Source: Pseudomonadota bacterium
GTDB taxonomy: Bacteria > Pseudomonadota > Gammaproteobacteria > Acidiferrobacterales > Acidiferrobacteraceae
Reading direction: 5' to 3'
NCBI GenBank assembly: GCA_021794275.1
Contig: JAJYRD010000027.1
Location: 23,575 to 87,574, forward strand
Length of the DNA: 64,000 nt
Of this stretch, positions 34,231-42,488 are shown one piece after another. Numbering within the stretch: position 1 is the stretch's first letter; each line of letters begins with the position of its first letter. A model generated the notes under the pieces. The model was not told the DNA's origin and ran no database searches. It saw only the letters and a list, made by a program, of their open reading frames with translations. The position numbers and the translations under genes are program-made.

Positions 34231-36714
34231 GTGTCGACGCCCACGCCCCCAGCCCCCTCATCGCCGCCTCGCCCGGGACGGCGCTTCTGGGTGCTGCTTG
34301 CGCTTGCCATCGCGGCTTTGAACGGCCTGCTCGCGATCGGGGCCTGGACGTGGTGGACCTGGGACCATCTCCCCCGCGTGCGCGCCCTCGAGGACTGGCA
34401 CCCCGAGCAGCCGCTGCGCATTTATGCCGCGAACGGCGAACTCCTCCAGGCCATCGGGCCGCAGATCCGATTCGCGCTGCCGCTCCAGAAGATCCCGAAG
34501 GGCCTCCAGGAGGCCTTCATCGCCGCCGAGAACGGCAAGTTCTATAGCCGCGACCCCCTGTATTACCCGGTGAGCTACCCAGGCATCCTGCGCGCCGCCT
34601 TCGTTGACATTCTGCACATGGCGCCCGTGCAAGGGGCGAGCACCATCACCGAGCAGGTCGCGCGGAATTTCTATCTCTCGCCCAAAAAGACGATCGCGCG
34701 CAAGGCGGCGGAGATCCTGCTCGCCTACAAGCTCGCCGACCGCCTCAACCGCGGGCAGATCCTCGACCTCTATCTGAACAAGATCTATCTCGGGCAGGGC
34801 GCCTATGGGGTCGAGGCCGCGGCCCGCACCTATTACGGCAAGAACGTCTCACAGCTTTCGCTCGCCCAAGAAGCGACCCTGGCCGGGCTCCCCGCCGCGC
34901 CCTCGTACTTCAACCCGGTGAAGAACCCGCAGCTCGCGCGCAAGCGCCGTGATTACGTCCTGCACCAGATGTACGCCGACCATGACATAAGCCACCGCGC
35001 CATGGTCGAGGCCGAGGCGCAACCCGTGCGCACGCGCTACCACGCGCCCGCCAACAATGTCGCACCCTACGCCACCGAGTGGATCCGCAAATGGCTCGTC
35101 AAGCGCTTCGGGGCGAACTTCACCTATCGGCGCGGGCTGCGCGTCTACACCACGATCTCCCGCAAGGACCAGCGGGCCGCCGACAGGAGTCTCGCCGTGG
35201 GGCTCGAGAACTACGCCATGGGCCTGGACAGTCTCGACCCGAAGACCTGGGCGGGGCCCGTGGCGCTCTTGAAGGGCAAGGCCCTCAAAGCGGCGCTTGC
35301 CGGTGGCCGCCCGCCCCAGCTCCCGGATCGGGATCCGGCCAATCTGCGCTGGGGGGTGGTCGTAAAGAGCAACGCCAAGGAGGCGAGCGTGCGCCTCGAG
35401 GGACAGAGGACTGTTATCCTCGATGGACGAGACATCGCCTGGGTGCGGCTCGCCCCACGAGGCCTGCAGGCGTCCGCCGTCGATCAGGTCCTGAAACCGG
35501 GTGACCTCGTATGGCTGCGCCACTATGTCGCGGACACAGGCGCAGGCGCTGGCAACCGCCAGTGGGCGGGGACCGCCGTGTGGCACCGCGTGCCGAATGC
35601 CGGCTGGCAACTCACAGTGGTGCCCAAGGCCCAGGGGGCGCTAGTCTCCATCGACGCCAAGACCGGGGCGATCCTGGCCTTGAGCGGCGGCTACAGCTAT
35701 AAATTGAGCCACTTCGATCGTGCGCTCTACGCCTATCGGCAGCCGGGATCGGGTTTCAAGCCCTTCGTCTACGCGGCCGCCATGGACGGTCCGGCCTTGA
35801 AGGCCGCGGGCGTCCGTCATTACCTCACACCGGTCTCGCTCATCAAGGACACCCCCCTCTCCGTACACTTGGCCGACGGCACCGACTACCGCCCGACGAA
35901 TTACAGCAACACCTTCTCGCGCACACCGATCGCCGTGTGGCAGGACCTGGCGGACTCCCACAACGTCCCGAGCGTGCGTCTCTTGCTGCACATCGGCATC
36001 CCGTTTGCCGCATCCTACGTCCACCGCTTCGGCTTCCCGACCCAGCAGATCCCACAGGTCCCATCGATGGTGCTCGGCTCCGGGGACTACACCCCCATGC
36101 AGATCGCACGCGGCTACGCGGTGTTCGCAAACGGCGGCCGCCGCCCCCGGCCCTACCTCATCTCGCGCATCCAGACCGCGAGCGGCGAGCACATCCCGCT
36201 TGGCGACTGCGCGCTCGGCTATAAGTCCACGCCCGACACAAAGACCGCCATCCCGCCGGGGGTCGCCTTCCTTATGACGCGCATGATGGAACGTGTCATA
36301 CGCCAGGGCACCGGGGTCGCGGCCCAGATCCTTCATCGCCGGGCGCTCGCCGGCAAGACCGGCACCACCAACGACGAGAGCAACGCGTGGTTCACGGGCT
36401 ACAATCCGCAGGTGGTGACGACGGTGTGGGTGGGCTATGACGACAACCACAGCCTGGGACGCTGGGCGGCGGGCGCCCGCGAGGCGCTCCCCATCTGGAT
36501 ACACTTCATGAAGACGGCCCTTCGCGGCCAGCGGGGCCTGCGCTTCACCATACCGCCTACGGTCGTGCGCCGGCACTACGACCCCAAGACCGGCGGCCTT
36601 GCCTACTCAGGTCGCCACGAGGCCTACTTCCTCAAGGGCTACCTGCCGGAGAACGGTGGATCGGGCCTCGGGGTCATCAAGAACTTCCTCCATAGGCTCG
36701 CGAACTTCCTGTAG
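34231..36714 (+). CDS. Class A penicillin-binding protein (PBP1A-like)
   Basis: 827 aa, GTG start with an ACGGAG site. Cytoplasmic Pro-rich start, one helix, then a GT51 transglycosylase domain (about 60-240) and a transpeptidase domain. GT51 motifs: FIAAENGKFYSRD (catalytic Glu; the usual EDxxFxxH is altered), GASTITEQVARN and ILDLYLNKIYLGQGAYGVEAAA. Between the domains is an OB-like insert typical of PBP1A. Transpeptidase motifs: SxxK with Ser507 in PGSGFKPF, SHN in DSHNVPSVRL, and KTG with Lys709 in LAGKTGTTND. Polymerises and crosslinks peptidoglycan in the periplasm. Convergent with the ADP-ribosylglycohydrolase gene. Confidence 0.93.
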   Translation: MSTPTPPAPSSPPRPGRRFWVLLALAIAALNGLLAIGAWTWWTWDHLPRVRALEDWHPEQPLRIYAANGELLQAIGPQIRFALPLQKIPKGLQEAFIAAENGKFYSRDPLYYPVSYPGILRAAFVDILHMAPVQGASTITEQVARNFYLSPKKTIARKAAEILLAYKLADRLNRGQILDLYLNKIYLGQGAYGVEAAARTYYGKNVSQLSLAQEATLAGLPAAPSYFNPVKNPQLARKRRDYVLHQMYADHDISHRAMVEAEAQPVRTRYHAPANNVAPYATEWIRKWLVKRFGANFTYRRGLRVYTTISRKDQRAADRSLAVGLENYAMGLDSLDPKTWAGPVALLKGKALKAALAGGRPPQLPDRDPANLRWGVVVKSNAKEASVRLEGQRTVILDGRDIAWVRLAPRGLQASAVDQVLKPGDLVWLRHYVADTGAGAGNRQWAGTAVWHRVPNAGWQLTVVPKAQGALVSIDAKTGAILALSGGYSYKLSHFDRALYAYRQPGSGFKPFVYAAAMDGPALKAAGVRHYLTPVSLIKDTPLSVHLADGTDYRPTNYSNTFSRTPIAVWQDLADSHNVPSVRLLLHIGIPFAASYVHRFGFPTQQIPQVPSMVLGSGDYTPMQIARGYAVFANGGRRPRPYLISRIQTASGEHIPLGDCALGYKSTPDTKTAIPPGVAFLMTRMMERVIRQGTGVAAQILHRRALAGKTGTTNDESNAWFTGYNPQVVTTVWVGYDDNHSLGRWAAGAREALPIWIHFMKTALRGQRGLRFTIPPTVVRRHYDPKTGGLAYSGRHEAYFLKGYLPENGGSGLGVIKNFLHRLANFL

Positions 36715-36828
36715 CGAGACCCCGCACGCAGCCGCCGGTTGACCTCTCCGTCACAACACGCCCCCGCGGGCCAGGCCTCTTGCCCATGGAGGAACGCACG
36801 CCAAGGAGCGACCCGGAGGCCCTGAACC

Positions 36829-37974
36829 TCAACAACCCGGATACTTTTGCCGGACCCGCTCCTGAAGGGCGCGGTCCGGCTTCGCCCCCACATCGTCATA
36901 CTCGCCGATATCCCACGTCATGAAGGCCGCCAGATCCTGGGCGAGTTCCGCGATGACCTCACGCAGTTCCAAGGGCTCGAGAAAGGAGGGCGGAATGGCC
37001 TCAACCCCCCACAAGGCCCCCAGGATGTTCCCGGTGATCGAGCCGGTCGAATCGGAGTCGCCGCTATGATTCACCGCGCGTATGACGCCGTCGGCGAAGT
37101 CCTGCGCGGTGAGCGCGCAATAGACCGCAATACCCAAAGCCTCCTCGGCGATCCAGCCCCCGCCGATGCGAGCGATGGCCTGAACGGGATTGTCAGAAAG
37201 ACTTGCCGCGCACGACTCGCCCTGCGTCAATGCCTCCTCGGTCTCCCGTCCCTCCGGCTCGTCGGCGAGACATTCATGGACGACGGCCAGGGCCTCCTTG
37301 AGATCGCGCCCCTGGACGACCTCGGCGATCAAGACCGCAAACGCCCCGGCGGCTATATAGCCGGTCGGGTGGCCGTGGGTAAGGGCCGCGAGCGACTTGC
37401 CAAGCCTCATCGTCTCGCGTGGCGCGGCACCCTGCTGCCCCAAGACCAGACCGACGGGCGCCATGCGCATCACACCCCCGCAACCCTTGCTGTCATTGCA
37501 GGCCGGATCCCCCATGGACCGCATCGCCCGAAGCGCGGCAAGACAGGTCTCCCCCGGCCCCCGGCGATGATGGAGATCCGCGTGAGAATAAAGCCAGCCC
37601 GCCCTGTCATCATCCTCGTCGCCCCATGGCGCCTGTCTGCTTTGGGTCTTAAGCCAACGGGCATAGGCGGCCGCCACCATGCCCTCGGTACTTGCAATGC
37701 CCCTCCTCATCAGACGGACATGCCGGCGTATCAGGCCCTCGGCGGTAAAGAGCGTCATCTGGGTGTCGTCCGTGATCGCGCCCAGGCGCCCGTAGGCCGG
37801 CGCGTAGGACGTGATCCCGGCGGGCCCGAAGCGTTGGATGATTTCCGGATACTCAAGAAACTCCACCGGCGCACCCAGGGCGTCACCCACCGCACCGCCC
37901 AAAAGACACCCCGTGAAACAGCGGCCCAAAGAATCGCTTCCCAATTTCAAGTCCCCACGATGCAACGGGCTCAT
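36829..37974 (-). CDS. ADP-ribosylglycohydrolase (DraG/ARH-type) protein
   Basis: 381 aa from the internal ATG at 37974; the track start at 38064 adds a non-conserved Cys-rich stretch and remains possible. ARH proteins remove ADP-ribose from protein or small targets with two Mg ions. The fold signatures are RCFTGCLLGGAVGDALGAP at the start, AITDDTQMTLFTAEGL (metal-binding DDT) and NHSGDSDSTGSITGN near the C-terminus (second metal site, D-S-D-S). No DraT or other ADP-ribosyltransferase gene is adjacent, so the target is unknown. It borders the accessory region containing the IS relic. Confidence 0.9.
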   Translation of the reverse strand: MSPLHRGDLKLGSDSLGRCFTGCLLGGAVGDALGAPVEFLEYPEIIQRFGPAGITSYAPAYGRLGAITDDTQMTLFTAEGLIRRHVRLMRRGIASTEGMVAAAYARWLKTQSRQAPWGDEDDDRAGWLYSHADLHHRRGPGETCLAALRAMRSMGDPACNDSKGCGGVMRMAPVGLVLGQQGAAPRETMRLGKSLAALTHGHPTGYIAAGAFAVLIAEVVQGRDLKEALAVVHECLADEPEGRETEEALTQGESCAASLSDNPVQAIARIGGGWIAEEALGIAVYCALTAQDFADGVIRAVNHSGDSDSTGSITGNILGALWGVEAIPPSFLEPLELREVIAELAQDLAAFMTWDIGEYDDVGAKPDRALQERVRQKYPGC

Positions 37975-38211
37975 ACAACGACAGACCTCTTCGTCACATA
38001 CATCTACGCAAGCCCCCATGGCCTCGGCCGACCTCGGGCCGCCAGCAACTGAGCAACTCCTCACATCAACCGCTCCCGATAAATGTCCACTGTTCTCAAA
38101 ATCGCCGCCATATTAAAGTCGTCCCAAAGGTCAGCAATGGAGCCCGATTCTTGGACACTAGATCAGGTGGATATCTGCCCTTACAGGTACGCAACAAGGA
38201 GCAGAAATCCT

Positions 38212-38493
38212 ATGAGCAAGACCGGTCGTAATCACGCCCCGCAATTCAAGGCCAAGGTGGCCCTCAAGGCCCTGGCTGGGGAAAAGACCATCCACGAGAT
38301 CGCAGCCAAACACCAAGTCCATCCCAACCAGGTGACCCAGTAGCGTAGGCAGCTCATCGACCAGGCGGTAAGCCTCTTTGGCAAGGCCGCCCTGGGGGTC
38401 GATCCCGCGGGGGACCGGGAGGCGCTGTTGGCTAAGATCGGACAGCTGACAGTCACAGGCTTTGGCGGTTTATGCCATGCACCGAACTGTTGA
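38212..38493 (+). pseudogene. IS3-family transposase OrfA relic
   Basis: Starts MSKTGRNHAPQFKAKVALKAL and continues AGEKTIHEIAAKHQVHPNQVTQ, the HTH part of an IS3-type OrfA. A TAG at 38341 replaces the expected Trp codon, after which the same frame continues RRQLIDQAVSLFGK ... LLAKIGQLTV. Homology then stops abruptly near 38455 and no OrfB (DDE integrase) follows. AAGGAGC precedes the ATG. The gene is therefore dead and truncated. Sequence just upstream (GGACACTAGATCAGG) could be the old terminal repeat. Confidence 0.8.
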
Positions 38494-38553
38494 GCGACGC
38501 TCGGGGACCGCGCATCCGTATGAGCGACCCCGGATGATTGTTGTTAACAGCGC

Positions 38554-38579
38554 GACGCGAACTTCCGACGCGAGCTTCC
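38554..38579. repeat. 13-bp tandem repeat, two copies
   Basis: GACGCGAACTTCC is followed directly by GACGCGAGCTTCC (one mismatch). It lies in the gap between the IS relic and the small-ORF group. Function unknown. Confidence 0.5.
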
Positions 38580-38604
38580 AAAGATCCGGCGCCGACGAAG
38601 GCTT

Positions 38605-38721
38605 TTATCCGTGGCGATGCCGACGCCCTTTCCGCTCGCGCTTCAGATACAAAATCACCCCAAACCCCGCCAGATTCGCCAGTCCCATCACGACGATAAA
38701 CGCGATCCAGTATTCACTCAT
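38605..38721 (-). CDS. Predicted 38-aa single-pass membrane peptide
   Basis: Too short for the ORF track. ATG at 38721 is preceded by AAGGGG about 7 nt upstream. The peptide has one strong membrane helix (YWIAFIVVMGLANLAGFGVILYL) followed by a highly basic tail (KRERKGRRHRHG), a clear positive-inside arrangement. It begins 11 bp after the stop of the 62-aa membrane ORF in the same direction. I do not recognise a family. Small phage, toxin or oxidase-subunit peptides share this design; the choice cannot be made from sequence alone. Confidence 0.5.
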   Translation of the reverse strand: MSEYWIAFIVVMGLANLAGFGVILYLKRERKGRRHRHG

Positions 38722-38731
38722 GCGTGGCCCC

Positions 38732-38920
38732 TTAATCGCCCAAGAATGACGGCACCCATATCGCGAACCATTGTAAATTCGCAAACCCTATACCGGCAAG
38801 AACCAGCTTTACCCAAGCCACAGGATGCGCGTCCAGAGCCGTATAACCAAATGCTCCGAACTCAGCAAAAGCCATAAGGTTAAACACGCCATCGATGTAC
38901 TTTAACTGATCGTTGTTCAT
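38732..38920 (-). CDS. Predicted 62-aa two-helix membrane protein
   Basis: Acidic/polar start (MNNDQLKYIDG) then two hydrophobic segments, roughly residues 12-30 and 35-58, linked by a DAHPVAW turn; ends PSFLGD. Codon pattern and helix design look genuine, though the ribosome site is weak. The start overlaps the end of the 38917-39147 frame (ATGA) and follows the 31-aa ORF stop by a few bases, suggesting translational coupling in a small-ORF group. No family recognised. Phage-type coat or lysis proteins are one possibility, given the mobile surroundings. Confidence 0.5.
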   Translation of the reverse strand: MNNDQLKYIDGVFNLMAFAEFGAFGYTALDAHPVAWVKLVLAGIGFANLQWFAIWVPSFLGD

Positions 38921-38923
38921 TGG

Positions 38924-39019
38924 TTACCCGAAGCCGCCCATGGGATCATCTGCCGAAAACAGCGTGTGTGTTTCTGGAACATTGGGGACCTTGCGTTCCA
39001 CGGTGGCGATAACCCCCAT
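38924..39019 (-). CDS. Possible 31-aa peptide upstream of the membrane ORFs
   Basis: Reads MGVIATVERKVPNVPETHTL and ends SADDPMGGFG. The sequence looks protein-like while the frame upstream (to 39151) does not, so the ATG at 39019 with AGGGG about 10 nt before it is the plausible start. Its stop is 3 bp before the next ATG. It could also be the surviving end of a longer broken gene, since an overlapping frame at 38917-39147 also looks partly coding. Low certainty. Confidence 0.3.
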   Translation of the reverse strand: MGVIATVERKVPNVPETHTLFSADDPMGGFG

Positions 39020-39240
39020 AACGCGAGACCCCTGAAAGAGTCGCGACCTCGCCTCGTGGCGTAGTTTACGGACAGGCAGACACCGCGATATCGGTCGCCT
39101 TGCAGGGCCCACCAAAGCCGTTTGAGAAAATCCAGGCGCACGCGCACCCACCCTCTCCGGCCCTCCGAGGCCAGCCAGACAAGAACGGCATCCGGCGCGT
39201 TATCACCGTTTTGATCCCGGAGATGAGGGACGCCCCGCCC

Positions 39241-39462
39241 TCATTCAGACTCGAACTGGTGGTGCGGCCCAGGTGTCCCCACGGGATTGCCGCGATTTCC
39301 CCGCGACGCCTCGCCTTCTGGATCACCCAGGCGATTGATGTTTGGGCGAACCTCGGCGTCGCAATTGACTTGTATGGCGGATGCTTGGTCGAACCACAAC
39401 CCTTCGAGCGAACGAGCACTGACCCATTCTCGGGTCTCTACCGGTAAGCCGACGCGAACACT
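39241..39462 (-). pseudogene. Decayed coding frame next to the left att repeat
   Basis: This frame encodes PVETREWVSARSLEGLWFDQ and further protein-like sequence to a natural-looking stop, but has no start codon. A TAA at 39463-39465 separates it from a similar frame upstream (ASENPLASITPLRLAGWWQ) that runs into the tRNA-Thr repeat at 39546. It may be the end of a replication or phage gene cut off when the element inserted. Identity not recognised. Confidence 0.3.
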
Positions 39463-39545
39463 TTATTGTGGATGGCCCTCCTGCCACCAGCCCGCCAAGC
39501 GGAGGGGCGTGATGCTCGCTAAGGGGTTCTCTGACGCATAGGTTT

Positions 39546-39596
39546 TATGGTGCCGGTGAGACGAATCGAACGCCCGACCTACTGATTACGACTCAG
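39546..39596 (-). repeat. Left attachment site: duplicated 3' half of tRNA-Thr
   Basis: 51 bp matching 43832-43882 with one mismatch (first 46 bp identical). Covers the CCA end, T arm and part of the anticodon arm of tRNA-Thr(CGT). Beyond it the sequence diverges, so this is an att duplication rather than a second tRNA gene. Confidence 0.92.
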
Positions 39597-39617
39597 CTAA
39601 ATCCCGCCTACCATCCA

Positions 39618-39744
39618 TCCTACATGAAACCCCATCCCTTTTAATTCTCTTGAATGTCCCTTGTTTTAAGCCTATTCTTCGTCCCAAGTTGTTTGAGTCG
39701 AATTGACGCCGCAATCCTACACCCGTCCTACGTGGGTCCTACAC
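39618..39744 (+). promoter_or_regulatory. Left TCCTAC repeats, putative integrase arm sites
   Basis: TCCTACAT at 39618, then TCCTACAC at 39715, TCCTACGT at 39726 and TCCTACAC at 39737: the last three start exactly 11 bp apart. The final copy touches the GGAGGA ribosome site of the integrase gene, so binding could also repress int. The same motif recurs at 43762-43787. Confidence 0.65.
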
Positions 39745-39756
39745 GGAGGAACGCCT

Positions 39757-40955
39757 ATGAAGATCACCAAGCGGACAGTAGACGCCCTGATACCCCCGGA
39801 GAAGGGCTACGCGCTCCACTGGGACGATGAGATCAAAGGCTTTGGGGTCCGCATCACGGAGAGTGGTGCGTGCTCCTTCGTGCTGGAGAAGAGCATCAGC
39901 GGCAAGCATCGGCGCATGACGCTCGGCCGGTATGGCGATGTCACCGTGGAATAAGCCCGCACGGACGCCAAGGTGAAGGCCGGACTCATCGCATCGGGGG
40001 GCGATCCGGTAGCGGACAAGCGCCGTGCCCGCGCTGCCGAGGTGAAGCTTGGGGAGGCCCTGGCCGATTACTTTACGTCGCGCAAGAATCTCAGCCCCAA
40101 GACCGTGCATGACATGCGGGCGACTCTTGAGTGGGGCTGCCCGATCTGGCTGACCCTGCCCACGGCCCGGATCACGCGCACCATGGTCGAGCGCCGCCAT
40201 AGGGAGTTAGGCGAGAAGGGACACGGGGGGCCGCGAATAAGTGGGGGCGCTATCTGCGGGCACTCCTGAACTTTGCGGCCAGTAAGTACACCGATGCCGA
40301 GGGGCAACCCATTCTCACGGATAACCCCGTCAAGGTGCTATCGAGCACGCGGGCTTGGTACCGCGTGGAGCGCCGCCAAAGCGTGATCCAGCCGCACCAA
40401 CTGGCCGCATGGTGGGGGGCCGTGCAGGGTCTACGAAATACCACTCACCGCGACTACTTCATAACCCTGCTACTCACTGGCCTACGCAAAGAAGAAGCCC
40501 GCACGCTGCAATGGGCGGACGTGGATTTTCAGGCTCGGACGCTCACCGTCCATGGCACCAAGAACCACTCAAGCCACACCCTGCCCATGGGTCCATATCT
40601 CGCAAGCCTACTCAATGCCCGCGAGCGCCTGGGGCCTTCGGTATTCACGTCCACGCAAGGCCAGATCGGCAACCTGCGCTACAGCCTGGAGGGGATCGCC
40701 AAGGCATCAGGCGTCAAGTTCATGATCCATGACATGAGACGCACCTTTGCGACTCTCGCGGAGTCTCTGGACGTACCGAGCTACGCCCTAAAACGCCTGA
40801 TGAACCACAAGACCCAAGGGGACGTGACCGGGGGCTATCTCGTAATCACCACGGAACGGCTGCGGGCACCCATGGAGAAGATCGAGGACTTCGTATTGAA
40901 GGCGGCCAAGATACGGGAAAGCGCCGAGATCGTGGCCCTGGACCGGGCTTTGTGA
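39757..40955 (+). pseudogene. P4-type tyrosine integrase, disrupted
   Basis: Begins MKITKRTVDALIPPEKGYAL after a GGAGGA site, the start of P4/CP4-57-type integrases. The frame is broken twice. TAA at 39952-39954 interrupts TVE-ARTDAKVKAGLIASGGDP, where a Gln codon is expected. A frameshift lies near the run of six G at about 40225-40230, after which NKWGRYLRALLNFA and the catalytic domain continue in another frame. Catalytic residues remain: Arg in TGLRKEEARTLQW, HDMRRTFA, the second His in NHKTQGDVTGGY and the Tyr of GGYLVIT. Both lesions could be sequencing errors, but two independent breaks favour a real pseudogene. It points toward the intact tRNA. Confidence 0.88.
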
Positions 40956-40990
40956 CTCCGAAAAGGGGCTTGGCGCGACTCCCTATACGT

Positions 40991-41010
40991 CTTATACTGT
41001 AACCTATAAG
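40991..41010 (+). promoter_or_regulatory. Palindromic operator/promoter of higBA
   Basis: CTTATA and TATAAG arms around an 8-bp centre, 8 bp before the higB ATG. It overlaps the only AT-rich, -10-like stretch here (TATACT). A likely site for HigA autorepression. Confidence 0.5.
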
Positions 41011-41018
41011 GTGGCGGC

Positions 41019-41297
41019 ATGATCCAGAGCTTCCGGCATAAGGGTCTCAAGCTGTTCTATGAGACGGGCAGTAAGGCCGGGATAGTCGCCGACCATGCCA
41101 AACGGCTGCGCGTGCTTCTCGCCCGCCTGGACGCTGCAAGCAAGCCCGAGGACATGAATCTGCCGGGAGCGCGCCTACACCCATTGAGCGGCGAGTGGCG
41201 CGGTTACTGGGCGGTCAACGTGTCGGGCAACTGGCGGTTGATCTTTCGGTTCGAGGGGGCGGAAGCCCATGACGTGGATTACCGCGATTATCATTGA
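41019..41297 (+). CDS. higB: HigB-type toxin (RelE superfamily mRNA interferase)
   Basis: 92 aa. HigB toxins cleave mRNA on the ribosome. Family pattern is strong: [18 protein letters not shown] at the start, [15 protein letters not shown], then [26 protein letters not shown] and a short end VDYRDYH. The gene precedes the antitoxin, the usual higBA order. It sits directly after the integrase relic and could stabilise the element by killing cells that lose it. Small, complete and with a palindromic promoter region upstream. Confidence 0.93.
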   Translation: MIQSFRHKGLKLFYETGSKAGIVADHAKRLRVLLARLDAASKPEDMNLPGARLHPLSGEWRGYWAVNVSGNWRLIFRFEGAEAHDVDYRDYH

Positions 41298-41308
41298 AGG
41301 AGCTTGTT

Positions 41309-41581
41309 ATGATGCATAATCCTCCCCATCCTGGCGAAGTCATACGTGAGCTCTGCTTGGAACCCTTGGGTTTGTCAGTTACGGCGGCTGCCGAGGCGCT
41401 GGGCGTGACGCGCAAGGCACTCTCCGAGATCCTGAACGGGCATACCGGGATCGCCCCGACCATGGCCCTGCGGCTTTCTCTGGCATTTGGTGGCAGCGCC
41501 GAAAGCTGGCTCATGCAGCAGGCGCAATACGACCTTTGGCGGGTAGGCAAGAATCCGCCCAAGGTTCGACGTATCGCATAA
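41309..41581 (+). CDS. higA: HigA-type antitoxin
   Basis: 90 aa from the ATG at 41309, with GAAGGAG upstream; the track start is a TTG overlapping higB. Typical HigA/VapI sequence: [19 protein letters not shown], a Xre-like HTH ([20 protein letters not shown]), and [23 protein letters not shown]. It neutralises HigB and represses the operon through the HTH. The pair lies 11 bp apart. Complete and apparently functional, unlike the adjacent integrase. Confidence 0.94.
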   Translation: MMHNPPHPGEVIRELCLEPLGLSVTAAAEALGVTRKALSEILNGHTGIAPTMALRLSLAFGGSAESWLMQQAQYDLWRVGKNPPKVRRIA

Positions 41582-41588
41582 TAGACCC

Positions 41589-42377
41589 ATGGTCCACGTC
41601 GCCGATCTCCCTGACCGTGTGCCGGGCGAGTGCGTCTGGCGCGACCGCCTGCCGGACGTTGACCCTGAATTGCTCGCGGCACTCAACCGAAGCGGCAAGA
41701 ACCGCGTAGACAATTTCCTCGTTCTCGCTTTCCGAGATATAGACCGGGGCCGCGTAAAGGGCCTGACGTGGCCGGCCGGCTGGAAGAACGGGGCCGGGCA
41801 CCCCGTCAAGCGATTGGCCGATCACATGGACATGTTCCAGAGAGAGGGATACGAAAGCGCACGGCGCATGCGTGACACCTTGCCGGAGCTGCGGCGCATC
41901 ATAGCAAGCCTCAAGAAGGCCGAGACGGCCCTTGAGTCGGTACCGGCCCGCCCTGGCGCGCCCCTGTCCCACCTGCGGGCGACTCAAGGGAGCCCGTGGA
42001 CGCCGTGGGAACTGCAAACGACGCTCCAGACGCCAAACCGCGACCATCTGCCCGCCCTGCGCGTCATCATTGAGCGGACGCAGAAACTGTACAACGAGAC
42101 AAAGCGCGGCCCCATAAAACGCTTCGCGGAGCGGTTTATCCTCGTTCGCAACATACCCCGTAGACTGATGCGCGAGCAACGCGTCCTGGCGCTCGCGTAT
42201 CTGGTTAAAGCCTACCATCTCGATACCGGACGGATACCAACCCTCGTTAGCGAGGACTGGCAACGCGCCCCCGCCAAAGGCAGCTTTGATGCCTATCTAT
42301 CAACGTTCTGTTGTCTCGCGATTGTGCCCGAGGGCGCTATGCGCGAGCTATTCAAGCACCACAAGCCCCAACCCTAA
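41589..42377 (+). CDS. Unrecognised 262-aa element gene
   Basis: Soluble protein, 7 bp after higA, possibly co-transcribed. N-terminal part (VPGECVWRDRLPDVDPELLAALN) is acidic; the middle is helical and rich in Arg, Lys and Glu (YESARRMRDTLPELRRIIASLKKAE). The C-terminal part ends AYLSTFCCLAIVPEGAMRELFKHH. No enzyme motif, membrane segment or zinc motif was recognised. A helical, charged protein in an integrative element could be a DNA-binding or anti-phage factor, but nothing in the sequence decides it. Coding pattern and length make it a real gene. Confidence 0.65.
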   Translation: MVHVADLPDRVPGECVWRDRLPDVDPELLAALNRSGKNRVDNFLVLAFRDIDRGRVKGLTWPAGWKNGAGHPVKRLADHMDMFQREGYESARRMRDTLPELRRIIASLKKAETALESVPARPGAPLSHLRATQGSPWTPWELQTTLQTPNRDHLPALRVIIERTQKLYNETKRGPIKRFAERFILVRNIPRRLMREQRVLALAYLVKAYHLDTGRIPTLVSEDWQRAPAKGSFDAYLSTFCCLAIVPEGAMRELFKHHKPQP

Positions 42378-42403
42378 CCCTCGCGGCACTGTCAGATTTC
42401 GGG

Positions 42404-42421
42404 CACTTTTTGCCAAAAGTG
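42404..42421 (+). terminator. Short hairpin after the 262-aa gene
   Basis: CACTTTT and AAAAGTG form a 7-bp stem with a 4-nt loop 27 bp after the stop. No T-run follows, so it is only a possible terminator. Confidence 0.35.
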
Positions 42422-42456
42422 GCCCCGTGTTACGACACCCGCCTTCCGGCATGCTC

Positions 42457-42482
42457 ACCCCTGACTTCAAACAAACAGGGGT
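42457..42482 (+). promoter_or_regulatory. Hairpin covering the ribosome site of the AlpA-like gene
   Basis: ACCCCTG (42457-42463) pairs with CAGGGGT (42476-42482) around a 12-nt loop. The right arm contains the AGGGG that serves the ATG at 42489. Folding would hide the ribosome site, suggesting translational control. Confidence 0.45.
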
Positions 42483-42488
42483 ATCGAA

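Noticed and set aside
36847-38052. 401-aa plus-strand ORF
   Set aside because: Antisense of the ADP-ribosylglycohydrolase gene.
39548-39620. Possible second tRNA-Thr gene
   Set aside because: Only the 3' half matches; the D arm and 5' acceptor are missing, so it is an att duplication.
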